Of a stretch of DNA of 64,000 bases, positions 9,023 to 17,504 are shown in pieces (the stretch's first letter is position 1; each line of letters opens with the position of its first letter). The DNA comes from Actinomycetes bacterium. GTDB taxonomy: Bacteria > Actinomycetota > Thermoleophilia > RBG-16-64-13. Below the pieces are notes generated by a model, which had not been told where the DNA came from, made no database searches, and saw only the letters and a program-made list of their open reading frames with translations. The DNA is taken from positions 1-64,000 of the forward strand of contig JAGXFV010000009.1 in NCBI GenBank assembly GCA_024637095.1, in the 5' to 3' direction. A program made the position numbers and the translations under genes.

Positions 9023-10582
9023 TTGTCTGTGGACGGAACTCCTCGTAGCAACGCTGCTGCCTGGCGCGAGCCACGCGTATTCTTGGTGGGCGCCGGTCCA
9101 GGCGACCCGGGTCTGATCACGATACGCGGTCTGCGGTTGCTCGAGCGGGCCGAAGTGGTTCTCTACGATCGTCTGGTGGACCCGGTACTGCTGGACGCAG
9201 CCCCTTCCAGCGCAGAGTTGATCTATGTGGGCAAGCGCACGGCCGCCCACACCGTGCCGCAGGACGACATCAACCGCCTGCTGCTCGAGCACGGCCGCCG
9301 GGGAAGGCGGGTGGTGCGGCTCAAAGGGGGCGACCCCTTTATCTTCGGCCGTGGCGGAGAGGAAGCGATGACTCTGCACGAGGCCGGCATACCCTTCGAA
9401 GTGGTGCCGGGCATCTCCGCGGGCTACTCAGTTCCGGCCTACGCGGGCATCCCCGTGACCTATCGCGGCCTGACTTCCCACGTCACCTTCGTTACCGGCC
9501 ACGAGGACCCCACCAAGGACAGCGCGGCCCTCGATTGGGACAAGTTGGCTTCCGGTGTCGGCACCCTGGTCATCTTCATGGGAGTGAAGAACCTGCCGCA
9601 GGTCGTGCAGAAGCTCAAGGAGCGGGGTCGGCCGGGAGACACTCCCGTCGCCCTGATCCAGCAGGGCACCCTGCCCGGTCAGCGCACGGTGGTCGGTTGC
9701 CTGGACGACATCGTCGACAAGGTGAGGGAATCGGGGCTGCGCCCGCCCGCCATCACCGTCATTGGCGACGTCGTGAGCCTGCGGGAGCAACTTTCCTGGG
9801 TCGAGCAGCGCCCGCTCTTTGGCCGCCGCGTGGTGGTCACCCGGGCTCGAGCGCAGGCGCTAGGCCAGATCGACCGCCTCCGAGACCTGGGGGCGGAGGT
9901 GATCGCCTTTCCTACCATCCGCATCGAACCGGTGGAGCGCTCCCGCGAGATCAGCGCCATGCTGGAAGGCCTCAGTCGCTACCAGTACGTGATCTTCACC
10001 AGCGCGAACGCCGTCGCTTGTTTCTTCGAGAGAATAGGCGAGGCCGGCCTGGACGTTCGCCGACTGCACCAAGCAACGGTGGTGGCCGTCGGTCCCAAGA
10101 CCGCAGCCGCCTGTCGCGCCGGAGGACTGCAGCCGGACCTTATCCCTGAGGACTTCGTCGGAGAGGGCATTCTCGAGATGCTGGGGGACAGTGAGGTAAA
10201 GGGCGCCCGGGTGCTCATCCCGCGGGCCCGGAAAGCCCGTGACCTCCTCCCCCGGGCTCTGAGCGCCGCCGGGGCGGTGGTCGAAGTGGTTCCGCTCTAC
10301 GACACCCTGCCCACGGAGCCTGAGGAAAGGGCGGTCCGGCGGGTGCTCGAGGCGGACTACGTCACCTTCACCTCGAGTTCCACGGTCAAGAACTTCGCGG
10401 ATCTGTTCCGTGCGCAGGGGCTCGAGGAACGGTTGGGCGAGATCAGGGCCGCCTCCATCGGGCCAATGACGTCTGAGACGGTGCGCAAAGAGGGTCTGCA
10501 ACTGATTGTCGAGGCCCGGGAGTATACCGTCGAGGGGCTGGTGCAGGCTCTGGCGGCAATGGGCGGCGACTCGCCCAGATAA
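9023..10582 (+). CDS. cobA-hemD: Uroporphyrinogen-III C-methyltransferase / uroporphyrinogen-III synthase fusion
   Basis: Residues 15-265 form the SAM methyltransferase: VGAGPGDPGLITIRG, VVLYDRLVDP, RLKGGDPFIFGRGGEE and VVPGISAGYSVPAYAGIPVTYRG are all classic SUMT motifs. Residues 268-510 are the weakly conserved HemD domain (RRVVVTRARAQA at its start, YVTFTSSSTVKNF near its end). The fusion cyclises hydroxymethylbilane and methylates the product to precorrin-2, channelling flux to sirohaem or cobamide. This fusion is common in Gram-positive anaerobes. Start is TTG 9023 or GTG 9029, directly after hemC. Confidence 0.95.
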   Translation: MSVDGTPRSNAAAWREPRVFLVGAGPGDPGLITIRGLRLLERAEVVLYDRLVDPVLLDAAPSSAELIYVGKRTAAHTVPQDDINRLLLEHGRRGRRVVRLKGGDPFIFGRGGEEAMTLHEAGIPFEVVPGISAGYSVPAYAGIPVTYRGLTSHVTFVTGHEDPTKDSAALDWDKLASGVGTLVIFMGVKNLPQVVQKLKERGRPGDTPVALIQQGTLPGQRTVVGCLDDIVDKVRESGLRPPAITVIGDVVSLREQLSWVEQRPLFGRRVVVTRARAQALGQIDRLRDLGAEVIAFPTIRIEPVERSREISAMLEGLSRYQYVIFTSANAVACFFERIGEAGLDVRRLHQATVVAVGPKTAAACRAGGLQPDLIPEDFVGEGILEMLGDSEVKGARVLIPRARKARDLLPRALSAAGAVVEVVPLYDTLPTEPEERAVRRVLEADYVTFTSSSTVKNFADLFRAQGLEERLGEIRAASIGPMTSETVRKEGLQLIVEAREYTVEGLVQALAAMGGDSPR

Positions 10583-10633
10583 TCCCGCTCGAAGTCCGGT
10601 GGAAGGCGCGACCGAGAGCCCGGCCGGAGTCGT

Positions 10634-10642
10634 TGCTATACT
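10634..10642 (+). promoter_or_regulatory. Extended -10 promoter upstream of hemB
   Basis: TGCTATACT (TGN plus TATACT at 10637-10642) sits in the 129-base spacer between cobA-hemD and hemB, with the hemB ATG 70 bases downstream. No convincing -35 is visible. It would allow hemB-ahbD to be transcribed apart from the upstream genes. Confidence 0.55.
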
Positions 10643-10711
10643 CTCTCGGTTGCGCCCAAGAGCGCTCCAATAGACCCGGTTTGTCCCTAGTTCCGGAGGT
10701 GCCCGCAGCAT

Positions 10712-11698
10712 ATGTACTTTCCCCAGTACCGGTCGCGCCGCATGCGGCAGAGTGAGACCCTCCGCGGGCTGGTCCGCGAAAACCGCCTGCATCCCGGCAG
10801 CTTCGTTTACCCCATGTTCGTCATCCACGGCGAGGATGTCCGCAATCCGGTGGCTTCCATGCCCGGCGTGTTCCAGTTCTCGATCAACCACCTGGTGGAT
10901 GAAGCGCGAGAGGTGGCGGAACTGGGCGTCAAGAGCGTAATCCTCTTTGGAATCCCGGAGCAGAAGGACGAGGCTGCCTCCGGCGCCTACGACCCCGAAG
11001 GCGTAGTGCAGATGGCGACGCGGGCCCTCAAGCAGGAGGTGCCCGAGCTGACCGTGATGGCCGACGTCTGCCTTTGCGAATATATGAGCCACGGGCACTG
11101 CGGCGTGGTGCAGGAAGACCGGGTGCTCAACGATGTCTCGCTGGAACTTCTCGCGAACGCGGCCGTCAGTCTCGCCCACGCCGGGATCGACGTGGTCGCG
11201 CCCTCCGACATGATGGACGGCCGGGTGGGCGCCATCCGCTCGGCGCTCGACCAGGAAGGGCACACCGAGCTGCCGATCATGTCCTATAGCACCAAATACG
11301 CTTCGGCTTTCTACGGCCCATTTAGGGACGCTGCCGAATCGCCCCCGGCTTTCGGCGACCGCCGCTCCTATCAGATGGACCCGGCCAACTCGGACGAGGG
11401 AGTGCGGGAAGCCCTGATAGACATCGAGGAGGGGGCTGACGTCGTCATGGTCAAGCCTGCTCTGCCCTACCTGGACCTGATCTATCGATTGAAGACGGAA
11501 ACCCGCTACCCCGTCGCCGCTTACAATGTCAGCGGCGAGTACGCCATGGTCAAAGCGGCCGCCGAGAAGGGCTGGATCGACGAGAAGGCCGTGGTGCTCG
11601 AGACGCTGCTTGGGATCAAGCGCGCGGGGGCGGACATCATCATCACGTATCACGCCAAGGACGCGGCCCGCTGGTTGGCCGAGGAGAGCAGTGCCTGA
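10712..11698 (+). CDS. hemB: Porphobilinogen synthase (5-aminolaevulinate dehydratase)
   Basis: Condenses two 5-aminolaevulinates to porphobilinogen. The Zn-site motif DVCLCEYMSHGHCGVV carries the three Cys of the Zn-dependent class. The two active-site lysines are in STKYASAFYGPFRDA and MVKPALPYLD. Length of 328 residues is typical. ATG 10712 follows CCGGAGGTGCC at good spacing. Its last base is shared with the ahbD ATG (TGATG), so these two are coupled. Confidence 0.97.
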   Translation: MYFPQYRSRRMRQSETLRGLVRENRLHPGSFVYPMFVIHGEDVRNPVASMPGVFQFSINHLVDEAREVAELGVKSVILFGIPEQKDEAASGAYDPEGVVQMATRALKQEVPELTVMADVCLCEYMSHGHCGVVQEDRVLNDVSLELLANAAVSLAHAGIDVVAPSDMMDGRVGAIRSALDQEGHTELPIMSYSTKYASAFYGPFRDAAESPPAFGDRRSYQMDPANSDEGVREALIDIEEGADVVMVKPALPYLDLIYRLKTETRYPVAAYNVSGEYAMVKAAAEKGWIDEKAVVLETLLGIKRAGADIIITYHAKDAARWLAEESSA

Positions 11699-12849
11699 TG
11701 GAAGTAAGGGAGAAAACGCAGGAGCAGACCGAGGAGATCCAGTATCTGCCCAAGCTGATCGCTTGGGAGGTCACCCGCTCGTGCAACCTGTCCTGCAGGC
11801 ATTGCCGGGCTTCGGCAGAGAAGGGTCCCTACCCCGGCGAGCTGACCACCTCCCAGGGCAAGGCTTTGGTGGACGATATCGCCGCCTTCGCCAATCCGGT
11901 GCTCATCATGACCGGTGGCGATCCGCTGATGCGCGAGGACATCTGGGAACTGGCCGAGTACGCTATTCATCAGGCCGGCCTGCGCGTGGTGATGTCTCCG
12001 AACGGCACGTTGGTGACGCCGGAAGCCGCGCGCAAAATGAAGGAGGTGGGAATCCCCCGGATCTCTATCTCGATTGACTTCCCCACCGCCGAGATGCACG
12101 ATGAGTTCCGCGGCGTTACCGGCGCGTTCGAAGGCGCGGTACGTGGAGTTAAGACCGCTCTCGAGGCCGGCGTCCAGGTGCAGATCAACTCCACCATCAC
12201 CAAGCTGAACGTGGACTTCCTGGACGATCTGCTCAACCTCTCCAAGGAACTTGGGGCTGTAGCCTTTCATCCCTTCCTGCTGGTTCCCACCGGTCGCGGC
12301 AAACAGCTGGGACCGGAAGAGCTTCCCCCGGAGGACTACGAGCGCACGCTCAACTGGGTGTACGAGCGGCAGAAGACCTCGGACATCTTTTTCAAGCCCA
12401 CCGACGCCCCGCACTATCACCGCATCATGCGCCAGCGGGCCAAAGAGGACGGCACCGATCTGTCCGAACTCAAGATGCATCCTCATTCACACGCCATGAT
12501 GGCCGGCGGGGTGGGCAAGTCCCGCGGACACGGCGATATGGATTCTCACTCCAAAGGCTGTCTCGCCGGGACCGGCTTTTGCTTCATCAGCCACACCGGC
12601 AAGGTGCAGCCCTGCGGCTACTTCGACGTGGCGGCAGGCGACGTCAAACAGCAGCCATTCAGCGAGATCTGGCGCACATCCGAACTCTTCCGCGATCTGC
12701 GGGACGTATCCAAGCTCAAGGGCAAGTGCGGCATCTGTGAGTACCGCCGGGTTTGCGGGGGCTGCCGGGCGCGGGCCTACGAGGTAACCGGGGACTACCT
12801 GGCCGAGGAGCCCTACTGCGTGTATGAGCCGGTTCGCCAGGGTTGCTGA
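11698..12849 (+). CDS. ahbD: AhbD-type radical SAM haem b synthase
   Basis: Radical SAM/SPASM protein of 383 residues. The N-terminal cluster is AWEVTRSCNLSCRHCRASAE, with the HCRASA form that marks the AhbD branch, then MTGGDPLMREDIW. A C-terminal SPASM-like region has eight further Cys, including CGICEYRRVCGGCRARA. AhbD decarboxylates Fe-coproporphyrin III to haem b, the last step of the sirohaem-dependent pathway of archaea and sulfate reducers. The alternative NirJ/AhbC assignment is less likely from the motif. AhbA, AhbB and AhbC are not in the window, nor are HemE or HemN. It is coupled to hemB. Confidence 0.88.
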   Translation: MEVREKTQEQTEEIQYLPKLIAWEVTRSCNLSCRHCRASAEKGPYPGELTTSQGKALVDDIAAFANPVLIMTGGDPLMREDIWELAEYAIHQAGLRVVMSPNGTLVTPEAARKMKEVGIPRISISIDFPTAEMHDEFRGVTGAFEGAVRGVKTALEAGVQVQINSTITKLNVDFLDDLLNLSKELGAVAFHPFLLVPTGRGKQLGPEELPPEDYERTLNWVYERQKTSDIFFKPTDAPHYHRIMRQRAKEDGTDLSELKMHPHSHAMMAGGVGKSRGHGDMDSHSKGCLAGTGFCFISHTGKVQPCGYFDVAAGDVKQQPFSEIWRTSELFRDLRDVSKLKGKCGICEYRRVCGGCRARAYEVTGDYLAEEPYCVYEPVRQGC

Positions 12850-12991
12850 GGTCCCTTCCCCAAGATGCGCTTTATTGCACTGGCAGCCGAGGGCGGATGA
12901 CGCTACAGTCTAATCATGGAGAGTCACCGCTGGCGGTGGCCGATGCTGTGCGGAGTGGGATAGCTTCGCGCCGGGAGGGTAAGGAAGGAGG

Positions 12992-14425
12992 GTGGTCTCG
13001 CTGCCGAGCTTAGAGGATGGACGTCGCCGCATGATCCCCCACGCCGCCTTCCGCGTCGTGGGCCTTATGCTCCTTCTGGCGGCATTACTCACTCCCCTGC
13101 TTTCGGCATCGGTCCTGGCTGCTCCCGGCAGCACCAATGCGACCACGGGCACGACTCTCGCTCCCAACGATCCCGCGGCGGCAGGCGACCCGGCCAATGC
13201 CGACACCACCGTGATCACGGCCCCGCTATTCTCGGGTTCCGATGAGCAGCAGAAGGCTTTGGAAGAAGTGAAGCGGAAAGCCGAGGAAGCCCAGCGCCAG
13301 GCCCAGCAGATCGCTGAGCTTTCCGGGAGTATCCCCGGAGGTCTCTCTCAGGCGGACGAAGCGCAGCGCCGGGCCGCTGAAGTCCAGAGGCGGGTGGAGG
13401 AGATGGAGGCGCTTTCCTGGGAGATCACGGCCAAGCAGCAGGAGGTCATCCGGGTCGCAGCCGAGATCCAGTTGATGGACGACGAACTGGCGGGTGTCGT
13501 CGAGGAGTACAACCGCCGCATGATCGAACTAGAAGAAGCCAAAACGGAGGCGGACAGCCTGCGCCGGGAACTGTCTCTGGCCGAGAAGCAACTGGAGACA
13601 CTCGAGGCGATCCTGGAAGAGCGGGTGATTGGCGCATACAAGAGCGATTCCTCCCCCCTGGAACTCCTCCTCGATACCACCGACGTTCAGGATCTGATCA
13701 AGCGCATGAGTTTCCTGATAACTCTTGCCCAGGACGACCAAGAGCGGGTGAGCGAAGCTTCATCGTTGCGTTCGCGAGTCGACCGCCTCCTCGACGACCT
13801 TTCGCGGAATATCTACGACGTGACTGTCGCCTCGGAGCGGCTCGACCAGCAGCGCCGCGTGATCGAGGGCAAGGTGGCCGAGCGCCAGGCCTATCTCGAT
13901 ACGCTAAACGCGGAGATCCGGGAGTTGGTTAACCAGCAACTGGACGTCGCCCGCAATGTCATGCCGGCCGACTTCAACCTGGCGGCCTTTCTCACGAGTG
14001 ACGGCAACGCGGTGGTCAAGACGGCCCTCAAGTATCTCGGGGTGCCTTATGTCTGGGGAGGCGAGACCCCCTCCGGCTTCGATTGCTCGGGCCTCACCCT
14101 CTACGTCTTCCGCCAGCATGGGGTCTACCTGCCGCACTACTCCGTTTACCAGGCGATGATGGGCTATGGCGTTCCCCTGAACGCGCCCGAAGCGGGGGAC
14201 CTGGTCTTCTTCGGCCGGCCGGTGCACCATGTCGGCATCTATATGGGCAATGACATGTACGTGCATGCCCCGCGCACGGGAGATGTGGTCAAGATCAGCC
14301 GGCTCTCAGCCCGCAGCGATCTGAGCCACGTCCGCCGCTTTACCTTCGCCCCGACCACCGACTCGTTGACCGCCGGCCTGGAGCAGGCGAGCACCGGAGC
14401 TCCCGCCCAAACGCAGGCTCCCTAG
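12992..14425 (+). CDS. Secreted NlpC/P60 peptidoglycan hydrolase with coiled-coil N-terminal region
   Basis: A signal peptide (hydrophobic GLMLLLAALLTPLLSA, cleavage near AAPG) is followed by a Thr/Ala-rich stretch, then about 200 residues of Glu/Gln/Arg-rich coiled coil (roughly residues 80-330). The C-terminal NlpC/P60 domain has the catalytic Cys in GFDCSGLTLYV, the first His in HHVGIYMG and the second in YVHAPRTG. This RipA/CwlO-like architecture suits cell-wall hydrolysis during growth or division. Start is uncertain: GTG 12992 overlaps the Shine-Dalgarno AAGGAGGG-like sequence (12985-12992), CTG 13001 has better spacing, and ATG 13031 gives a standard signal peptide. Confidence 0.9.
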   Translation: MVSLPSLEDGRRRMIPHAAFRVVGLMLLLAALLTPLLSASVLAAPGSTNATTGTTLAPNDPAAAGDPANADTTVITAPLFSGSDEQQKALEEVKRKAEEAQRQAQQIAELSGSIPGGLSQADEAQRRAAEVQRRVEEMEALSWEITAKQQEVIRVAAEIQLMDDELAGVVEEYNRRMIELEEAKTEADSLRRELSLAEKQLETLEAILEERVIGAYKSDSSPLELLLDTTDVQDLIKRMSFLITLAQDDQERVSEASSLRSRVDRLLDDLSRNIYDVTVASERLDQQRRVIEGKVAERQAYLDTLNAEIRELVNQQLDVARNVMPADFNLAAFLTSDGNAVVKTALKYLGVPYVWGGETPSGFDCSGLTLYVFRQHGVYLPHYSVYQAMMGYGVPLNAPEAGDLVFFGRPVHHVGIYMGNDMYVHAPRTGDVVKISRLSARSDLSHVRRFTFAPTTDSLTAGLEQASTGAPAQTQAP

Positions 14426-14434
14426 CCCCGTTCC

Positions 14435-14466
14435 GCCCTGGAGCTTCGCCGGAGAGCGAACAGGGC
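14435..14466 (+). terminator. Strong hairpin after the NlpC/P60 gene
   Basis: GCCCTG (14435-14440) pairs with CAGGGC (14461-14466), and inside it TTCGC (14445-14449) pairs with GCGAA (14456-14460). It starts 10 bases after the stop codon. There is no U-tract, so this is a candidate terminator or 3' processing structure only; lack of U-runs is common in high-GC genomes. Confidence 0.45.
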
Positions 14467-14489
14467 CTATCAGTGGTCCGGAGGGCGCG

Positions 14490-14498
14490 TGCTAACAT
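14490..14498 (+). promoter_or_regulatory. -10 element placed for a leaderless transcript
   Basis: TGCTAACAT (extended -10, TAACAT at 14493-14498) ends only 6 bases before the GTG start at 14505, and no Shine-Dalgarno sequence precedes that start. Transcription would begin at or next to the start codon. Confidence 0.5.
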
Positions 14499-14504
14499 CC
14501 TTCC

Positions 14505-15596
14505 GTGAACTCCGGCCGCGTCTACGTCGTCGACACCAACGCCCTCCTCAACGATCCGGAAGTGCTTTATTTCTTCTCTGGATCGGAGGTGGTGGTGCCC
14601 GCCGCCGTGCTCAAAGAACTGGATCACCTCAAGCGCCGCGGTAAAGATCGACGCATCCGCTATCACGGACGCAAGGCCACCCGGCTGCTCTTCGAAGCCT
14701 CCCAGCATGGCCGCCTGGTCGATGGGGTTCCCCTCGGCAATGGTTCAACTCTGCGCGTCGAGTCCAAAGGTGATTTCGAAGATGCCCCCGTGGACCTCGA
14801 CCTGGAGCGCACGGACGACCTGATTCTCGCCCACGCCTGGGCGATCAACCGGCGGCCCTTGGTGCGAGCGACCCTGGTCACCAACGACCTGAATATGCTG
14901 CTGCGTGCTGAGGCGATGGGGATCGATGCCTACCGGTTCGAGGGGAAGCTGGACCGGCTGCACCAGCAAGAGAGGGGGCTTCTCGAAAGGGCCCGCGAGC
15001 GCCGATGGACGCTGCTCTTCGCTTTTCTCGCGCTCCTCTTCCTGTCGTCGACCGCCTATCTGTACGTAACCCGGCCGGCCCAGGTGAATGTGGCCACCCT
15101 GCCTCAGGTGGACGACTCCTCACTGCTCCAGAGTCTTGGCATAGCTCCGTCGATACTGGAGGACTACTATCGCGGTCGGATTCGAGAGGACGAAGAGGAT
15201 CTGGCCGCACACATCAACCTGGGGAACGTGCTCTTTGATCAGGGAGAGTTTCTGCAGGCGGTGGAGCACTATCGCACGGCTCTTCAGCAGGAACCGGACA
15301 ACATGAGCGTGCTGACCGACACGGGGATCGCCCTCATGGAACTGGGCCACAACCAGGAAGCCGTCGTCACCCTGAATAGGGCCGTGGGTCTCGCTCCCAG
15401 CGACAGCCTGATCAGCTACAATTTAGGGCTGGCCCATGCCTTGGGAGGCAACAGCGAAGAGGCGATCAGAAGTCTGGATAGGGCGGTCAGGCTCGCGGAA
15501 GAACAACAATTCGCCCGCTTTCCCCTGGAAGAGGCAAAACGGCTGATCGAGGACTTGCGGACCGGCAACAGCAACGCGGTCCGACGGGACTCTTAG
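14505..15596 (+). CDS. PIN-domain / transmembrane / TPR fusion protein
   Basis: Residues 5-145 form a PIN domain of the type found in front of PhoH-like ATPases: VYVVDTNALLNDPEVL gives the first acidic residues, KELDHLKRR the middle, TDDLILAHAW and LVTNDLNMLLRAEAMGI the later acidic residues. Instead of a PhoH ATPase, a single membrane helix follows (LLFAFLALLFLSSTAYLYV, about residues 168-186) and then three or so TPR units (AHINLGNVLFDQGEFLQAVEHY and so on), presumably outside the cell. The PIN half is likely a cytoplasmic metal-dependent nuclease. I do not know a described protein with this layout; function unknown. Confidence 0.85.
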   Translation: MNSGRVYVVDTNALLNDPEVLYFFSGSEVVVPAAVLKELDHLKRRGKDRRIRYHGRKATRLLFEASQHGRLVDGVPLGNGSTLRVESKGDFEDAPVDLDLERTDDLILAHAWAINRRPLVRATLVTNDLNMLLRAEAMGIDAYRFEGKLDRLHQQERGLLERARERRWTLLFAFLALLFLSSTAYLYVTRPAQVNVATLPQVDDSSLLQSLGIAPSILEDYYRGRIREDEEDLAAHINLGNVLFDQGEFLQAVEHYRTALQQEPDNMSVLTDTGIALMELGHNQEAVVTLNRAVGLAPSDSLISYNLGLAHALGGNSEEAIRSLDRAVRLAEEQQFARFPLEEAKRLIEDLRTGNSNAVRRDS

Positions 15597-15615
15597 ACGG
15601 GCCCCTCGGGGGCAT

Positions 15616-16260
15616 CTACTCAACCACGCTGAGAGTCAGCCGCTCTCTTCCGGGGTCGGCGGAACCCACTTCTAGCAGCGCCTCGAGCGGATCGGCTCGG
15701 AAGACCGCGGCATCGGCGCCGGTTTCTGCGCTTTCGGAAAGCCGCCAACCACGCTCTTCCAAGAATGCGGCAAATTCCTGTTGTCCCTCCTCTTGGTCGA
15801 GCGAGGAACCCCCGCCCACCTCCGCCGTGCCCACCGCGACCAAGCGGGCGGCCTCCTCTTCCGTGAGCGCATCTCCCGCCCGCAGTGAGGGCAGCCCCCC
15901 TGACTGCCAGGCGTATCCGCGGTCGGCCAGCCAGTTCACCATCGCCGCGAGTTCCGTGGCCACCTCACGCAGCGGTTCCTCTTGGGCGGGCGGCACGGCG
16001 TCTATCCCCGCGACCTTGACGTTGTCGACATAGGTGACGTCGCGCGTGAACCACCAGAGCATCGCCAACGCCAGGAGCAGGGCGGCGAATACCCGGAAGT
16101 AGACCGTCCAGCGCCGCGGGAGACGAAGCCCAAAGATTCGCCAGGCCGTGGTGTCGAGCCGAGGATCGTCGTGGGCGTCGGTGCCGCCGTTCTCGGGTGG
16201 GAGCGGATCCGCGAGTTCGTCCCGCCCCGGCGGGCGCGACTGAGCCGGCGTTCGGCTCAA
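15616..16260 (-). CDS. Hypothetical single-pass membrane protein
   Basis: Not recognised. The predicted 214-residue protein has a basic, Pro-rich cytoplasmic N-terminus, one membrane helix (VYFRVFAALLLALAMLWWF) and an acidic outer domain rich in Ala and Glu, including a Gly-Gly-Gly-Ser-Ser-Leu run. The TTG at 16260 is chosen because it overlaps the stop of the upstream gene as TTGA; a longer reading to 16380 would run back through that gene. It converges with the PIN-TPR gene 19 bases away. Confidence 0.6.
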   Translation of the reverse strand: MSRTPAQSRPPGRDELADPLPPENGGTDAHDDPRLDTTAWRIFGLRLPRRWTVYFRVFAALLLALAMLWWFTRDVTYVDNVKVAGIDAVPPAQEEPLREVATELAAMVNWLADRGYAWQSGGLPSLRAGDALTEEEAARLVAVGTAEVGGGSSLDQEEGQQEFAAFLEERGWRLSESAETGADAAVFRADPLEALLEVGSADPGRERLTLSVVE

Positions 16261-16445
16261 CGGGCTCCCGGGGGTTTTAGCAGATAGCCGCCGGAGATCG
16301 CCATGATGAAGCCCAGGACGGTGAAAATCAGAAACTGGACGATGTCGAACTCGAGGAACTGGAAAACGGCCAGGGTCCACAGAGTGACCCCCCCCACCAG
16401 AAAGAGCAGTCCGACAAAATTCGGAAAGTCGAATCGCGATCCCAA
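16257..16445 (-). CDS. Small two-helix membrane protein
   Basis: A 62-residue protein consisting almost wholly of two hydrophobic segments (FVGLLFLVGGVTLWTLAVF and FLIFTVLGFIMAISGGYLL) separated by a short acidic turn. It has no recognised family. It is translationally coupled to the next gene on the same strand by a TTGA overlap, which suggests the two products work together in the membrane. Divergent from the cytochrome operon. Confidence 0.65.
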   Translation of the reverse strand: MGSRFDFPNFVGLLFLVGGVTLWTLAVFQFLEFDIVQFLIFTVLGFIMAISGGYLLKPPGAR

Positions 16446-16487
16446 CTGAGCTCCCCCTGAGTATCCTCGGGCCTCGAAGGCATGATC

Positions 16488-16515
16488 TGGACAGCGTGTA
16501 GACGGGTGCTATAGT
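16488..16515 (+). promoter_or_regulatory. Promoter of the multihaem cytochrome operon
   Basis: TGGACA (16488-16493), a 16-base spacer and an extended -10, TGC TATAGT (16510-16515), form the best promoter in this 264-base spacer. It implies an mRNA leader of about 190 bases before the first cytochrome. TTGTGAA at 16532-16538, just downstream, is a perfect left half of the Rex consensus, but the right half is poor. A second weaker -10 (TACAAT, 16693-16698) lies close to the start codon. Confidence 0.5.
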
Positions 16516-16709
16516 AGCAGACTGCAGGGGCTTGTGAAATCTCTTGCTTTAGCCATTGTAGCGGCGGACTTCTTACAAAGCTCCAGCAAATCTGGCACAA
16601 TCGGAGCAAGTGAGGAGTCTCTTGTAGTCCGTGAAAACCCCTTCGCCGGGGTGGGCTGTCGAGGCCTCGGGATGTTCGCCCATCTCGTTGCTTACAATAG
16701 AAGGAGCTG

Positions 16710-17504
16710 TTGTTGTCTGACGGTGGGAGGAACCCGTTCCGTTTTCGCATCTATGATGCGGGTGGGCGGGCCGTTCGGATACGTCTACGCTACTTGATCC
16801 TCGTGGGGTTTGGCCTGGCGGCGGTTGCCGTGGCCTTCCTTTTCGTGCCTTTTTACGTGACCAGCACTCCTCAGTTCTGTTCGAATTGCCACATCATGGA
16901 CCCCTTCATCGCCTCTTGGGAGCAGTCCACCCACTCCAAGTTCGGATGCGCGGAATGCCATGTGCGCCCAGGAATCCTGAACCACGTGGTGAACCAGGCA
17001 CGGGTGACGCAAAACATCTACGCCAACCTGGTTGGCGGCGCGGAGATGCCTGCGACGATTGCTTCTGCCAGCAACGAGAACTGCCTGCAGGCGGGTTGTC
17101 ACAGCCTGAACCGGACCGCCTCCACGTCCGGGGATCTGCTCATACCGCACTACGATCACGTCACCCTGCGCGGCCTGGAGTGTAAGCACTGCCACTTCAA
17201 CGTGGTCCATACTCGGGATGGCGGAACCCCGGTGCCGCCGATGGGGGTCTGCGCCATGTGCCACGACGGAACGCAGGCCCCGAACGAGTGCGAGACCTGC
17301 CATCAGCAACCCCCGGCCGCGGAAGACGCGCACCCAGCCCTCGCCCTGGAGCAGCACGCAGAGTTCGCGCGAGGACGCGAGCAGGAGTGCTTCGACTGCC
17401 ACCACGCCGACCAGTCCTTCTGCTCGCAATCCGGATGCCACGCGGAGGGCGAGTTCCAATCTCTGACTGGGCGCGAGAGAATTGAAGAGAGGTTTAACGA
17501 GTAA
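16710..17504 (+). CDS. NapC/NirT-family octahaem cytochrome c
   Basis: A cytoplasmic N-terminus and one membrane helix (YLILVGFGLAAVAVAFLFV) lead to a NapC-like region (TSTPQFCSNCHIMDPF...WEQSTHSKFGCAECH). Haem sites: six CXXCH plus two CX4CH (CLQAGCH, CSQSGCH), eight in all. NapC proteins oxidise menaquinol and pass electrons to outer cytochromes. The C-terminal half repeats Cys pairs without a catalytic CXXCK, so it is a carrier, not a nitrite reductase. TTG 16710 or 16713 follows AAGGAG. It shares the N-terminal RIYD-x2-GR pattern and overall plan with the next gene, with which it overlaps by one base, so the two look like an old duplication. Confidence 0.88.
   Translation: MLSDGGRNPFRFRIYDAGGRAVRIRLRYLILVGFGLAAVAVAFLFVPFYVTSTPQFCSNCHIMDPFIASWEQSTHSKFGCAECHVRPGILNHVVNQARVTQNIYANLVGGAEMPATIASASNENCLQAGCHSLNRTASTSGDLLIPHYDHVTLRGLECKHCHFNVVHTRDGGTPVPPMGVCAMCHDGTQAPNECETCHQQPPAAEDAHPALALEQHAEFARGREQECFDCHHADQSFCSQSGCHAEGEFQSLTGRERIEERFNE

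Noticed and set aside
9860-11653. Long open frame (597 codons) on the minus strand
   Set aside because: Antisense to cobA-hemD and hemB, crossing their promoter; no recognisable domain.
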